Origin: Lachnospiraceae bacterium
GTDB taxonomy: Bacteria > Bacillota > Clostridia > Lachnospirales > Lachnospiraceae
Direction of reading: 5' to 3'
Assembly (NCBI GenBank): GCA_017521605.1
Contig: JAFXCD010000045.1
Coordinates: 186,001 to 250,000 of the forward strand
DNA: 64,000 nucleotides
Position 1 is the first letter of the stretch. Every line of letters begins with the position of its first letter. The translations under genes were made by a program, and so were the position numbers. Positions 55,884 to 64,000 of the stretch are shown piece by piece. A model generated the notes under the pieces. It was not told where the DNA came from, ran no database searches, and saw only the letters and a list, made by a program, of their open reading frames with translations.

Positions 55884-57185
55884 ATGCGCATGTACGATAT
55901 CATTATGAAAAAACGTAATGGCGAAGCTTTAAGCAAGCCTGAAATCGACTTCTTTATCGATGGCTATACCAAGGGAGAAATCCCGGATTATCAGGTTTCT
56001 GCCCTTATGATGGCTATTTATTTTCAAGGTATGAATGAGGAAGAAACCCTGGCACTGACCTTGGCTATGGCAAACAGTGGTGATATGCTGAATTTATCAG
56101 CTTTAGAAGGTATCAAAGTAGATAAACATAGTACAGGTGGTGTTGGTGATAAGACTACGCTGGCTTTAACTCCTATGGTAGCTGCATGTGGTATTCCTAT
56201 TGCAAAAATGAGTGGTAGAGGGCTTGGACACACAGGAGGAACCATTGATAAGTTGGAGAGTTTTCCCGGATTTAGTACAGGCATTTCAACACAAACCTTC
56301 ATTGATAATGTAAATCGTATCGGTATTGCAGTAATGGGACAAACGGCAGATTTGGCGCCTGCAGATAAGAAACTGTATGCCTTACGTGATGTAACAGCAA
56401 CGGTCGATAATATGTCTCTGATTGCCAGTTCCATTATGAGCAAAAAGCTGGCCGCTGGTGCAGATGCCATTGTTCTTGATGTAAAGACCGGTAGCGGGGC
56501 ATTTATGAAAACTGAGGCAGATTCTGTGGCACTGGCTAAAGAAATGACTAAAATCGGTCGTAACGCAGGCAGAAACACTATAGCTGTGGTTTCCGACATG
56601 GACCAGCCTCTTGGTTTTGCGGTGGGTAATGCTTTGGAAGTAGAAGAAGCGATTGCTACATTAAAGGGACAGGGACCGGAGGATTTTGTTGAGCTCTGTT
56701 TAACCCTGGGAAGTCAAATGCTAATTGCAGGTGGTAAGGCAAAGAATGCAGAGGAGGCCCGAGAAATGCTGATGAAGGTTTTAGCTACAGGAGAAGCATT
56801 GGATAAGCTTGCTGAGTTTGTAGAAGCACAAGGTGGTAAGAAGGAAGCGGTATATGATACGGATTTATTACCAAAGGCTTCCATTGTAGAGCCTGTTTAT
56901 AGTCCTGTTAATGGTTATATAGAACATATTGAATGTGATGAAGTAGGTATTTGTTCCCTCATCTTAGGTGGTGGCAGAGAAACCAAGGAAAGTAACATTG
57001 ACTTATCTGTTGGTATTGTTCTCACCAAAAAAGTGGGGGATAAGGTAGAAAAAGGAGATGTTATAGCATATATTCATGCTAATGATGATATTAAGCTTGT
57101 TAATGCGAAAGAACGTTTCTTAAAAGCATATACCTTTAGTGAGAAACAACCTAAAAAATCAAAAATTATTAAGCATATCTTATAA
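55884..57185 (+). CDS. pdp: Pyrimidine-nucleoside phosphorylase
   Basis: Phosphorolysis of uridine, deoxyuridine and thymidine. It starts [21 protein letters not shown] and has [20 protein letters not shown] near residue 78, the family signature [17 protein letters not shown] near 110 and [23 protein letters not shown] near 188. The C-terminal PYNP domain is present (433 aa total). The GGAGG Shine-Dalgarno is strong. Thymidine phosphorylase (deoA) is the close alternative; Firmicutes homologues are usually the broader Pdp. Confidence 0.93.
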   Translation: MRMYDIIMKKRNGEALSKPEIDFFIDGYTKGEIPDYQVSALMMAIYFQGMNEEETLALTLAMANSGDMLNLSALEGIKVDKHSTGGVGDKTTLALTPMVAACGIPIAKMSGRGLGHTGGTIDKLESFPGFSTGISTQTFIDNVNRIGIAVMGQTADLAPADKKLYALRDVTATVDNMSLIASSIMSKKLAAGADAIVLDVKTGSGAFMKTEADSVALAKEMTKIGRNAGRNTIAVVSDMDQPLGFAVGNALEVEEAIATLKGQGPEDFVELCLTLGSQMLIAGGKAKNAEEAREMLMKVLATGEALDKLAEFVEAQGGKKEAVYDTDLLPKASIVEPVYSPVNGYIEHIECDEVGICSLILGGGRETKESNIDLSVGIVLTKKVGDKVEKGDVIAYIHANDDIKLVNAKERFLKAYTFSEKQPKKSKIIKHIL

Positions 57186-57206
57186 AGATTTCTCATATTT
57201 TATAGT

Positions 57207-57488
57207 ATGAGAGAAAAGAAGATTGTTAAAACTAAAACTGAAAGATTAATGGAGACCCTACAGCTTCCACATGATATCCTTTATGGTGAGATTCGTATAA
57301 CCATTACCGGCAATCGAGAGATATGGATTGAGAATTATAAAGGATTACTTGAATGTAATAATAATACTATTTTATTGCAAGCTAAAAATCATAAATTATT
57401 GTTAGAAGGAAAAGCCTTAAATATTGATTATTATACCAATGAAGATATGAAGATTTCAGGTAGAATTCTGAGTGTTAAATATCTTTAG
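57207..57488 (+). CDS. yqfC: Sporulation protein YqfC (YabP family)
   Basis: A 93-aa YabP/YqfC-family protein (ITITGNREIWIENYKGLLE, LKISGRILSVKYL-type end). It is upstream of yqfD, as in B. subtilis, where both belong to the mother-cell sporulation programme. There is no convincing Shine-Dalgarno before the ATG at 57207. Its stop overlaps the Shine-Dalgarno of yqfD. Confidence 0.87.
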   Translation: MREKKIVKTKTERLMETLQLPHDILYGEIRITITGNREIWIENYKGLLECNNNTILLQAKNHKLLLEGKALNIDYYTNEDMKISGRILSVKYL

Positions 57489-57502
57489 TGGAGGTTATAA
57501 AT

Positions 57503-58726
57503 ATGGTTAATATGATAAATTGGCTTAAGGGTTATGTGCGTATCCGTGTATCAGGAACTTCCGTAGAACGCTTCATTAATTTATGTGGATACAGAAATAT
57601 ATTATTATGGGATTTATGTCGAAAAGAAGAATACTATGAAATGTTTATAAGTCTTTCTGCATTTCGACAGTTACGCCCCATAGCAAAAAAAACACGAATT
57701 AAGGTAGCCATTCTCCAAAGAGTAGGACTACCTTTTTTAATGTCAGATTTGAATAAACGCAAAATATTCCTGTTTTGTAGTTTGCTTGCTGTTTTTTTTT
57801 GGTTTATTAGTGGCTATTTTATTTGGAATATCCAAATAAATGGTAATTATCTAATAACCACAGAACAAATACAGGATTTTCTAAAGGAACAGGAGATATC
57901 TATAGGAAAACAAAAAAAGTATATAGATATTGAAAAAATGGAAAAAGATATGCGCATAAGCTTTCCGAAAATCACATGGGTCTCAGGAAAGATACAGGGA
58001 ACCACACTGCTCCTGGATATTAAAGAATCGGAAAATACAATAGAAAAAGAAAGAATAGAAGAAGGAGTACAATATGATTTGATAGCTCATGAGGATGGTG
58101 TAATAGACTCTATTATTGTTAGAAAAGGGCAACCAAAGGTAAAACCTGAGGACATTGTTACCAAGGGTATGGTACTTGTAGAAGGTCTGCTTCCTGTCAT
58201 GAATGATGATGGTACCTTAAAAGAAGAGTTGTATGTAAGTTCTGATGCGGATGTTTATATACGTTATGATTATCTTTATGAAGACAGTCTCGAGGAGGGA
58301 TATGTCAAGAAAATCTATACGGGACGAAGTACGACTATACCATATATAAGATTTGGTGAAAAGGAACTGGTTATACATCATGAACCGGACTATCTCTATT
58401 CAGATGTGCTGATACAGGAAAGTACCTCAAATTTACTAAACGAGTTACATATTCCATTACATTGGGGAAAATTTCAACATCGTGAATACCTAAATATGGA
58501 AACTATTTATACGAAAAAGGAAGCTACTGACCTTTTAGAGGAAAATTTCATGAAATTTCTTACTACTTTAAGCGAAAAAGGGGTACAAATTATAGAAAAA
58601 GATGTTACAATAAATAAGAGTGATAACAAGTGGATTATGGAAGGAAAGCTGACTATTTCAGAACCGGTTACCACATTGAAAAAAGTTGAAAACAAAAAGC
58701 CGGAAGATATAATGGAGAATAATTAA
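57503..58726 (+). CDS. yqfD: Sporulation protein YqfD
   Basis: A 407-aa protein with one transmembrane helix (about residues 85-108: FLFCSLLAVFFWFISGYFIW) after a cytoplasmic part beginning INWLKGYVRIRVSG, and a long extracytoplasmic domain with INGNYLITTEQIQDFL and a KEG-type IAHEDGVIDSI repeat. The ATG at 57503 follows GTGGAGG by about seven bases. Homologues are needed for engulfment-stage sporulation. The next gene, phoH, starts 1 bp after its stop. Confidence 0.9.
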   Translation: MVNMINWLKGYVRIRVSGTSVERFINLCGYRNILLWDLCRKEEYYEMFISLSAFRQLRPIAKKTRIKVAILQRVGLPFLMSDLNKRKIFLFCSLLAVFFWFISGYFIWNIQINGNYLITTEQIQDFLKEQEISIGKQKKYIDIEKMEKDMRISFPKITWVSGKIQGTTLLLDIKESENTIEKERIEEGVQYDLIAHEDGVIDSIIVRKGQPKVKPEDIVTKGMVLVEGLLPVMNDDGTLKEELYVSSDADVYIRYDYLYEDSLEEGYVKKIYTGRSTTIPYIRFGEKELVIHHEPDYLYSDVLIQESTSNLLNELHIPLHWGKFQHREYLNMETIYTKKEATDLLEENFMKFLTTLSEKGVQIIEKDVTINKSDNKWIMEGKLTISEPVTTLKKVENKKPEDIMENN

Positions 58727-58727
58727 T

Positions 58728-59714
58728 ATGAGTGTGGTTTCATTACAAATGGAAATGTCTGTAGAACACATGCAAAAGATTTTTGGTGCAGGTGATTCTT
58801 ACGTGAAGAAGATTGAGCAGGATTTAAATGTGACAGTTGTTGACCGTAACGGCAAAATTGTAATTAGCGGCGAAGAACATAATGCCAATAAAGCATGTCG
58901 TATTTTAAGCCAGTTAACGGAAATCTCCCGTAGGGGTAACGAAATTGAGGAGCAAAGCGTAAATTACGCGATTTACTTGGGCATGGAGAATAAGGAAGAA
59001 ATTTTAACGGAAATAGATGGTGATATTATATGTCATACAGTGAATGGCAAGCCAATTAAACCTAAAACATTAGGGCAGAAGAAGTACGTGGATGCCATTC
59101 GTGAGAAAATGATTACTTTTGGTCTTGGACCTGCCGGTACGGGTAAAACCTATTTAGCAATGGCAATGGCCATTACTGCTTTTAAAAATGATGAAGTAGG
59201 ACGTATTATTTTAACCAGACCTGCTATAGAGGCCGGTGAGAAGCTGGGATTTTTACCTGGTGATTTACAAAGTAAGGTAGATCCATATTTAAGACCTTTA
59301 TATGATGCTTTATATCAGATTATGGGAGCGGAAAGCTTTGCTAAAAATATGGAAAAAGGCTTGATAGAGGTTGCTCCCTTAGCCTATATGCGCGGTAGAA
59401 CCCTGGATAATGCTTATATAATACTGGATGAAGCACAGAATACCACACCTGCACAGATGAAAATGTTTCTCACCCGTATTGGATTTGGCTCCAAAGTAGT
59501 TGTTACCGGTGATGCTTCTCAGAAGGATTTACCGTCAGGAACAAAATCCGGTTTAGATGTAGCCACAAAAGTACTGGGTAAAATCGACGATATCGGCTTC
59601 TGTACATTGACGAGCAAGGATGTGGTAAGACACCCTCTGGTACAGAAGATTGTAAAAGCTTACGATGACTTCGAGGCAAAAGAAAAAGCAAGAAGTACCA
59701 GGACAAGACATTAA
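58728..59714 (+). CDS. phoH: PhoH-family ATPase
   Basis: Walker A in GPAGTGKTYLAMAMA near residue 134, RPAIEAGEKLGFLPGDLQSKVDPY near 163, and Walker B YIILDEAQNTT near 229. An N-terminal KH-like RNA-binding stretch precedes the ATPase. Proposed RNA helicase/nuclease-associated role; the link to ybeY (rRNA processing) is widely conserved. Confidence 0.94.
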   Translation: MSVVSLQMEMSVEHMQKIFGAGDSYVKKIEQDLNVTVVDRNGKIVISGEEHNANKACRILSQLTEISRRGNEIEEQSVNYAIYLGMENKEEILTEIDGDIICHTVNGKPIKPKTLGQKKYVDAIREKMITFGLGPAGTGKTYLAMAMAITAFKNDEVGRIILTRPAIEAGEKLGFLPGDLQSKVDPYLRPLYDALYQIMGAESFAKNMEKGLIEVAPLAYMRGRTLDNAYIILDEAQNTTPAQMKMFLTRIGFGSKVVVTGDASQKDLPSGTKSGLDVATKVLGKIDDIGFCTLTSKDVVRHPLVQKIVKAYDDFEAKEKARSTRTRH

Positions 59715-59728
59715 ATGGAGATGATAAA

Positions 59729-60229
59729 ATGCATTTTTTTATTGAAAATGAAACAGAAATCACTTTTGATTTTGATATAGAAAAGATTGTAGAATCAGTT
59801 GTGCTGGAAGTATTGGATAGTGAAGGGTGTCCCTATGAATCGCAAGTAAACGTCCTGCTAACCGACAATGAAGGTATCCGTATGTTTAACAAAGAGTATC
59901 GCAATATGGATAAAGAAACAGATGTATTATCTTTCCCTAATTTGGATTTTGATGAGCCGGGGTTTTATGAAGTGGACGAAGAAGCGGAAGCAGATTATTT
60001 TGATCCTGAAAGCGGAGAATTGATATTAGGGGACATTATTATTTCGGTTGATAAAGTTAAAGAACAGTCTGAAAGCTATGGGCATTCTACAAAAAGGGAA
60101 TTTGCTTTCTTGGTAGCTCATAGTATGTTACACTTGGCAGGATATGATCATATGGAGCCGGATGAAGCGAAAGTTATGGAGTCGAAACAGGAAGCGGTTT
60201 TACAGAAGCTGAACATTACCAGAGATTAA
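59729..60229 (+). CDS. ybeY: Endoribonuclease YbeY
   Basis: A 166-aa metal-dependent rRNA maturation endonuclease. The zinc site HSMLHLAGYDH is near residue 131, and NKEYRNMDKETDVLSFP near 51 is the other family block. An acidic loop (VDEEAEADYFDPESGE) lies between. It is placed 14 bp after phoH. Confidence 0.95.
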   Translation: MHFFIENETEITFDFDIEKIVESVVLEVLDSEGCPYESQVNVLLTDNEGIRMFNKEYRNMDKETDVLSFPNLDFDEPGFYEVDEEAEADYFDPESGELILGDIIISVDKVKEQSESYGHSTKREFAFLVAHSMLHLAGYDHMEPDEAKVMESKQEAVLQKLNITRD

Positions 60230-60244
60230 CGAGTGGAGATTACT

Positions 60245-61819
60245 ATGGGTAAAGGTGAGGTACTTAAGAAACAAATTCAATATTATGTATATTGTATTGG
60301 ATCCTTATTTTTTCTGAAATTTGGAAAAATGATTGGAAACAATGGCATTGTCTATTTAGCTATTGGCATAGAAACAATGGCATTACTTATGGTGTTTATA
60401 GGCGATGGTATAAGTGATGTTTATTCGAAAATGCTACGTAGTCGCAGAAAACGTGGTTTATATCACGATGCCATAGTTGTTAAGAGCCGTCTGAAAACGT
60501 TACAGATAGTTTTGAGTATTTTTTTTATAGTTTTAACTCTAATTTTTGCAGATACTATAGGGATTAAGTTATTTCATGTAGAGAAGTCAGCTTTAATCAT
60601 TCGGCTAATAGCTCCTGTACTATTAATACGTGCTATAAATAACCTTTTGGGTGGTTATCTACAGAGTTTGGGGAAATTTTTATCACTATCAGTTATAAAT
60701 GTATTACGAGTTATACTATTTGGTATTTTGGGTTCTGCTTTAGTTAATAATCGTATGGCATATGGTGAAAAAGTTGCAGCCTTGTTAAAAAATGACGATT
60801 ACATAGGTCTATATGGTGCAATGGGACTGGCAATCACAATTTTGATTACGGAAATTGTGATATTAACAGTAATGTGTGTTTTATATTTTTTAAATGACTA
60901 TGGATACGATAAAAAGAAGCAGGATAGGAATTTGCATAAGACAGAAGGGTTTAAAGAGACAATTTCAAATTATGTATATTTGAACAATAAACAGTTTTTG
61001 TTTGGTTTCTTTAAGAGATTATTTATTTTAGTACCTTTAATTATCATACTTAATGATATAAATAATGCCGGTGTATTATATGGTAAATTTCTTCCATTAT
61101 GCGGTATACCTGTGTTTTTAGTATGTGCTCGTTATTATCTTTTGTATTCGCGTTTAGTAAGCATTATAAGGAATAAAGATGGAAGAATGGTGAGAGAACA
61201 TATTCAAACAGGTATTCAATATACATGGACCATCAGTTTGTTATTTTCAGTATTATTAGCAGTTCTTGCCCCTCAGATAACAGAAGCTTTTTTTACTAAG
61301 GATATAATTATGAAAGAATTGCTTCAGTATGGCTCAGTTTTGATTCTTATTATAACCATGTTGGCATATTTATTTTTAGTTAATATGGCTCATAACCGAA
61401 AGCTGGAATGTTACATTACTATGTTGATTACTGCAATAATAAATTGTGTTTTAAGTAATACCTTATATGATAAATTACAGAAACCAAATGCGATACTTTA
61501 TGCTGCCTGCATTAGTCTTACAATTGGTATTTTGATGTTGGGAACCGTCACTATATTTTTATATGGTTTACGTTTAGAATATATTTATGTTTTTATGCTA
61601 CCATTAATATGTATAGGAGTTTCAGGTGTAGTTGTGTTACTGGTAGGTAAATATATGACACCTCATATAGGTAATACTATCGCTTGTATAATCGGTACTA
61701 TTTTGGGAATAGTATTATATCTGGCTGGATTAAGCTTGTGCAGAGTGTTTAGTGAACAGGAAGTCGAGCGACTTTATGGTCCTTTAGGAAGAAAAATATT
61801 TTCTTTTATATTTAAGTGA
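60245..61819 (+). CDS. MOP-superfamily polytopic membrane protein (SpoVB/polysaccharide-flippase-like)
   Basis: A 524-aa protein with about 13-14 hydrophobic helices. The layout and the C-terminal end (CRVFSEQEVERLYGPLGRKI) resemble SpoVB/MurJ-like flippases, although the N-terminal start differs from typical SpoVB. Lipid-linked precursor export during spore cortex synthesis is plausible from the neighbouring sporulation genes (inference). The ATG at 60245 follows GTGGAG; a GTG at 60233 overlaps it. Confidence 0.7.
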   Translation: MGKGEVLKKQIQYYVYCIGSLFFLKFGKMIGNNGIVYLAIGIETMALLMVFIGDGISDVYSKMLRSRRKRGLYHDAIVVKSRLKTLQIVLSIFFIVLTLIFADTIGIKLFHVEKSALIIRLIAPVLLIRAINNLLGGYLQSLGKFLSLSVINVLRVILFGILGSALVNNRMAYGEKVAALLKNDDYIGLYGAMGLAITILITEIVILTVMCVLYFLNDYGYDKKKQDRNLHKTEGFKETISNYVYLNNKQFLFGFFKRLFILVPLIIILNDINNAGVLYGKFLPLCGIPVFLVCARYYLLYSRLVSIIRNKDGRMVREHIQTGIQYTWTISLLFSVLLAVLAPQITEAFFTKDIIMKELLQYGSVLILIITMLAYLFLVNMAHNRKLECYITMLITAIINCVLSNTLYDKLQKPNAILYAACISLTIGILMLGTVTIFLYGLRLEYIYVFMLPLICIGVSGVVVLLVGKYMTPHIGNTIACIIGTILGIVLYLAGLSLCRVFSEQEVERLYGPLGRKIFSFIFK

Positions 61820-61883
61820 ATAAGATAATAAAAACGGCTGATACTGATTAGTAACACATTGCTTTTGTTTTGGAGGGATTGAT

Positions 61884-62525
61884 GTGAAAGGTAAAAAAAG
61901 TATCAGTTTGTTTTTTGCAAGTATGGTAGCAAGCTTATGTATTGGTATTGTTATAGGTTTAAATTTTGTGAAAGTATTAAATTCGGATAATTCAATGATA
62001 TTATCCCACAATCAACCGATAGCCACAAAAGAACAAGTTGTTATTCATGATGACATAAGTATACCTGTAACAGCCGGTGAGGATGTCATAACGGCTGATA
62101 CAGACTACTTAATTCTTGAAAAAAATATGAACACAGGAGAAATTCGGACTAAACATGAACCTGTTCCGGAAAAATATATTGGCTTAAACAGGGAGCAGGT
62201 TATAGAGCATTTAAATGATTATCAGTTAAACCCACCGCTTTCTGAACTGGAAGCCGGATTTGTAAGTCTGGATTTAGTTAGCTTTTCTCCGATACAGTTG
62301 GAAGTTCAGAAGAATTATAGTTATATTGAACCTACAGGTATTTTTTATATTATGTCTTACAATCATAAAGTATTCGTAATGTTGGAAGATAAGAAAACTG
62401 TTTATTTAAGCACTGAAATCAGCATGGATGAACTTCCTTCTGAGGTTCAGCAGGATATAATGAGAGGGTTATTTATACCAAATGAAGAATGTCTTTATGA
62501 TTTTTTGGAGACATATACAAGTTAA
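61884..62525 (+). CDS. BofC-like C-terminal-domain protein
   Basis: 213 aa with one N-terminal transmembrane helix (about residues 8-30) and an extracytoplasmic domain. The part from about residue 75 (LILEKNMNTGEI, GLNREQVIEHL) to the end (MSYNHKVFVML, MDELPSEVQQDIMRGLFI) resembles the BofC C-terminal domain, where B. subtilis BofC inhibits SpoIVB signalling in sporulation. Similarity is judged by eye. It starts with GTG after GGAGGG. Confidence 0.6.
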   Translation: MKGKKSISLFFASMVASLCIGIVIGLNFVKVLNSDNSMILSHNQPIATKEQVVIHDDISIPVTAGEDVITADTDYLILEKNMNTGEIRTKHEPVPEKYIGLNREQVIEHLNDYQLNPPLSELEAGFVSLDLVSFSPIQLEVQKNYSYIEPTGIFYIMSYNHKVFVMLEDKKTVYLSTEISMDELPSEVQQDIMRGLFIPNEECLYDFLETYTS

Positions 62526-62537
62526 ATGGAGGATAGT

Positions 62538-63776
62538 ATGCAAAAGAAAATAGCAATTATTGGTTGTGGTGCTTCCGGCATGATGGCTGCCATTACTGCA
62601 TCAAGGCATGGTGCCGAAGTTACAATATATGAACACTCCAAGCCGGGTAAGAAAATACTTTCTACCGGTAATGGTAAGTGCAATTTAACAAATGAAGATA
62701 TGAAGGTAGAATACTTCTCTACACATGCAACGGGACGATTACGTAGCTGCCTTACAAGGTTTGGAAAAGAAGAAACAAAAGAATTTTTCAAAGATTTAGG
62801 ACTAATTCTTAAAGAAAAAAATGGATATTATTATCCGTTGTCTGAGCAGGCTTCTATGGTACAACAAATACTTGTTAACGAATTAGGTGTACAAAATGTA
62901 ACTATCATTTGTGATGTGATTATTAAGGAGATTTCTCCATGCAAGAAACAATGTGCCGGAAAACGTTGGAAAGTTATAACAGATAAAGAACATAACTTTT
63001 ATGATGCAGTAATTTTAGCATGTGGCAGTAAAGCAGCACCTAAAACTGGTTCTGATGGTTCAGGTTATGAATTTGCAAAGAAATTTGGGCATAAGTTAGT
63101 TCCCGTATTACCAGCATTGGTGCAATTACGTTGTAAGGATACATTTTGTAAAGAATTGTCAGGTATACGAACGGAAGCTACTATACATATTGTGTGTGAT
63201 AACAAGGAATTATGCTGTGAACGTGGTGAATTACAACTTACGGATTATGGAATTTCCGGAATACCTGTTTTTCAATTGAGTGGTAAAGTCAATAGGTATC
63301 TCTTTGAAAACAAAAAAGCCGAATTAATTGCTCATATTGATTTTTTGCCATGTTTTAATGGTGAAGAATGGGATGTGTTTATAAAAGAACGCTTAACAGC
63401 TTTTCAGAATTTTACCATAGAACGATTTTTCTGTGGTATTTTAAATCAAAAAATAATGAACTTATTGATAAAATCTGCACAGCTGAATCCCAGGGATTTA
63501 GTAAAAGCTTCAAATAAAAATAAATTATTGCAGGTTTTTCAAATGTGTCGTAGTTTTACATTTCATATTGAAGGTTCTAATGGATTTGATCAAGCTCAAG
63601 TCTGCACGGGGGGTGTGGATTTGAATGAAGTTACAGATGATTTGGAATCAATATATGCCCCACAAATCTATTTTGCAGGAGAAATACTGGATGTAGACGG
63701 CCGATGTGGAGGATATAATCTGCAATGGGCCTGGACCAGTGGATTTATAGCAGGGGAAGCTGCTGCGCAAAGATAA
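62538..63776 (+). CDS. HI0933/YhiN-family flavoprotein
   Basis: An FAD-dependent oxidoreductase family: IAIIGCGASGMMAAITASRHGAEVTI at the start, GKKILSTGNGKCNLTNE near residue 38, an inserted domain in the middle, and QVCTGGVDLNEV and GGYNLQWAWTSGFIAGEAAA at the end. The length is 412 aa. Its substrate is not known for most members. The ATG at 62538 lies six bases after GGAGG; an ATG at 62526 overlaps that site. It is followed by another flavoprotein gene. Confidence 0.9.
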   Translation: MQKKIAIIGCGASGMMAAITASRHGAEVTIYEHSKPGKKILSTGNGKCNLTNEDMKVEYFSTHATGRLRSCLTRFGKEETKEFFKDLGLILKEKNGYYYPLSEQASMVQQILVNELGVQNVTIICDVIIKEISPCKKQCAGKRWKVITDKEHNFYDAVILACGSKAAPKTGSDGSGYEFAKKFGHKLVPVLPALVQLRCKDTFCKELSGIRTEATIHIVCDNKELCCERGELQLTDYGISGIPVFQLSGKVNRYLFENKKAELIAHIDFLPCFNGEEWDVFIKERLTAFQNFTIERFFCGILNQKIMNLLIKSAQLNPRDLVKASNKNKLLQVFQMCRSFTFHIEGSNGFDQAQVCTGGVDLNEVTDDLESIYAPQIYFAGEILDVDGRCGGYNLQWAWTSGFIAGEAAAQR

Positions 63777-63794
63777 CGAAATGGAGATTTATTA

Positions 63795-64000
63795 ATGTTA
63801 CGTATAAATCAAATTAAAGTTTATCCCAATGCAACTAAAGAGGATATTCAAAAGAAAACCGCATCTGTTTTAAGAATTAAACCAAATGCCATTAAAAGTC
63901 TTAATATTGTTAAGCAATCCATAGATGCGCGAAAAAAGCCGGATATCTATTATAGTTATACAGTTGATATAGAATTGATTAAGGAACTTCAAGGACGTGA
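63795..64000 (+). CDS. FAD-dependent oxidoreductase, COG2509-type (3' partial)
   Basis: The ATG at 63795, eight bases after GGAG, opens 68 codons that run off the window. The N-terminus (LRINQIKVYPNATKED, then SLNIVKQSIDARKKPDIYYSYTVDIE) matches the pre-FAD domain typical of the uncharacterised COG2509 FAD-dependent dehydrogenases, which often follow HI0933-type genes in clostridia. The FAD-binding motif would lie just beyond the window. Confidence 0.7.
   Translation, partial: MLRINQIKVYPNATKEDIQKKTASVLRIKPNAIKSLNIVKQSIDARKKPDIYYSYTVDIELIKELQGR

Noticed and set aside
56024-56599. 191-aa minus-strand open frame within pdp
   Set aside because: It lies antisense to a strongly conserved enzyme, has low-complexity composition and no ribosome site.

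Overview
The window is one continuous stretch of a low-GC Firmicutes chromosome. Gene families and order point to a spore-forming gut clostridium of the Lachnospiraceae type: rex, nnr-alr-mazF, tepA next to spoIIIE/ftsK, fhs-folD, nfnAB, yqfC-yqfD-phoH-ybeY, a BofC-like protein and a SleL-like hydrolase. Genus assignment is inference. I found no tRNA, rRNA, CRISPR array or insertion sequence.

Region 1 (1-20402) is a surface-polysaccharide locus. manC (5' end outside the window) and manA supply GDP-mannose; gmd and fcl at the far side turn it into GDP-fucose. Between them lies a visibly AT-richer cassette (about 2485-17260): three glycosyltransferases (one interrupted by an in-frame stop), a BFO_1060-type transferase, a Wzx flippase, and a GDP-pathway legionaminic acid set (legB, legC, CBS-ptmE, legH/neuD, legI, legG, legF, N-acetyl-sugar amidotransferase). 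An AraC regulator on the minus strand closes the cassette. A 70-bp degenerate copy of that araC gene sits at the other cassette edge in the same orientation, so the 15-kb cassette is flanked by an imperfect direct repeat. This suggests cassette exchange at an araC sequence.

Region 2 (20533-31675) has nagB, a secretion-signal-less subtilase, and an operon of a probable Re-citrate synthase, a GntR/FCD regulator and NADP-isocitrate dehydrogenase. A perfect 18-bp palindrome overlaps that operon's -10 box. Two membrane proteins follow, then rex with two Rex-like sites at its own promoter, a coiled-coil protein, nnr, alr, and a MazF toxin without an antitoxin whose Shine-Dalgarno sequence lies in an 11-bp inverted repeat.

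Region 3 (31753-46683) is mostly core: a CBS membrane protein, YebC, a GtrB-like transferase with a GT-C-like partner, TepA, FtsK/SpoIIIE, fhs, folD, a zinc-ribbon/TPR protein, the bifurcating transhydrogenase NfnAB, a small membrane protein and RlmH.

Region 4 (46815-55801) is more accessory: a chemoreceptor fused to a sugar-binding-protein domain on the cytoplasmic side, a LuxE-LuxC fatty-acid reductase pair, a LysM-GH18 hydrolase, and a lipoprotein / broken histidine kinase / LytTR regulator group preceded by a direct repeat next to its promoter.

Region 5 (55884-64000) is core again: pyrimidine-nucleoside phosphorylase, YqfC, YqfD, PhoH, YbeY, a MOP-family membrane protein, a BofC-like protein, an HI0933-family flavoprotein and the first 68 codons of a second FAD-dependent oxidoreductase.
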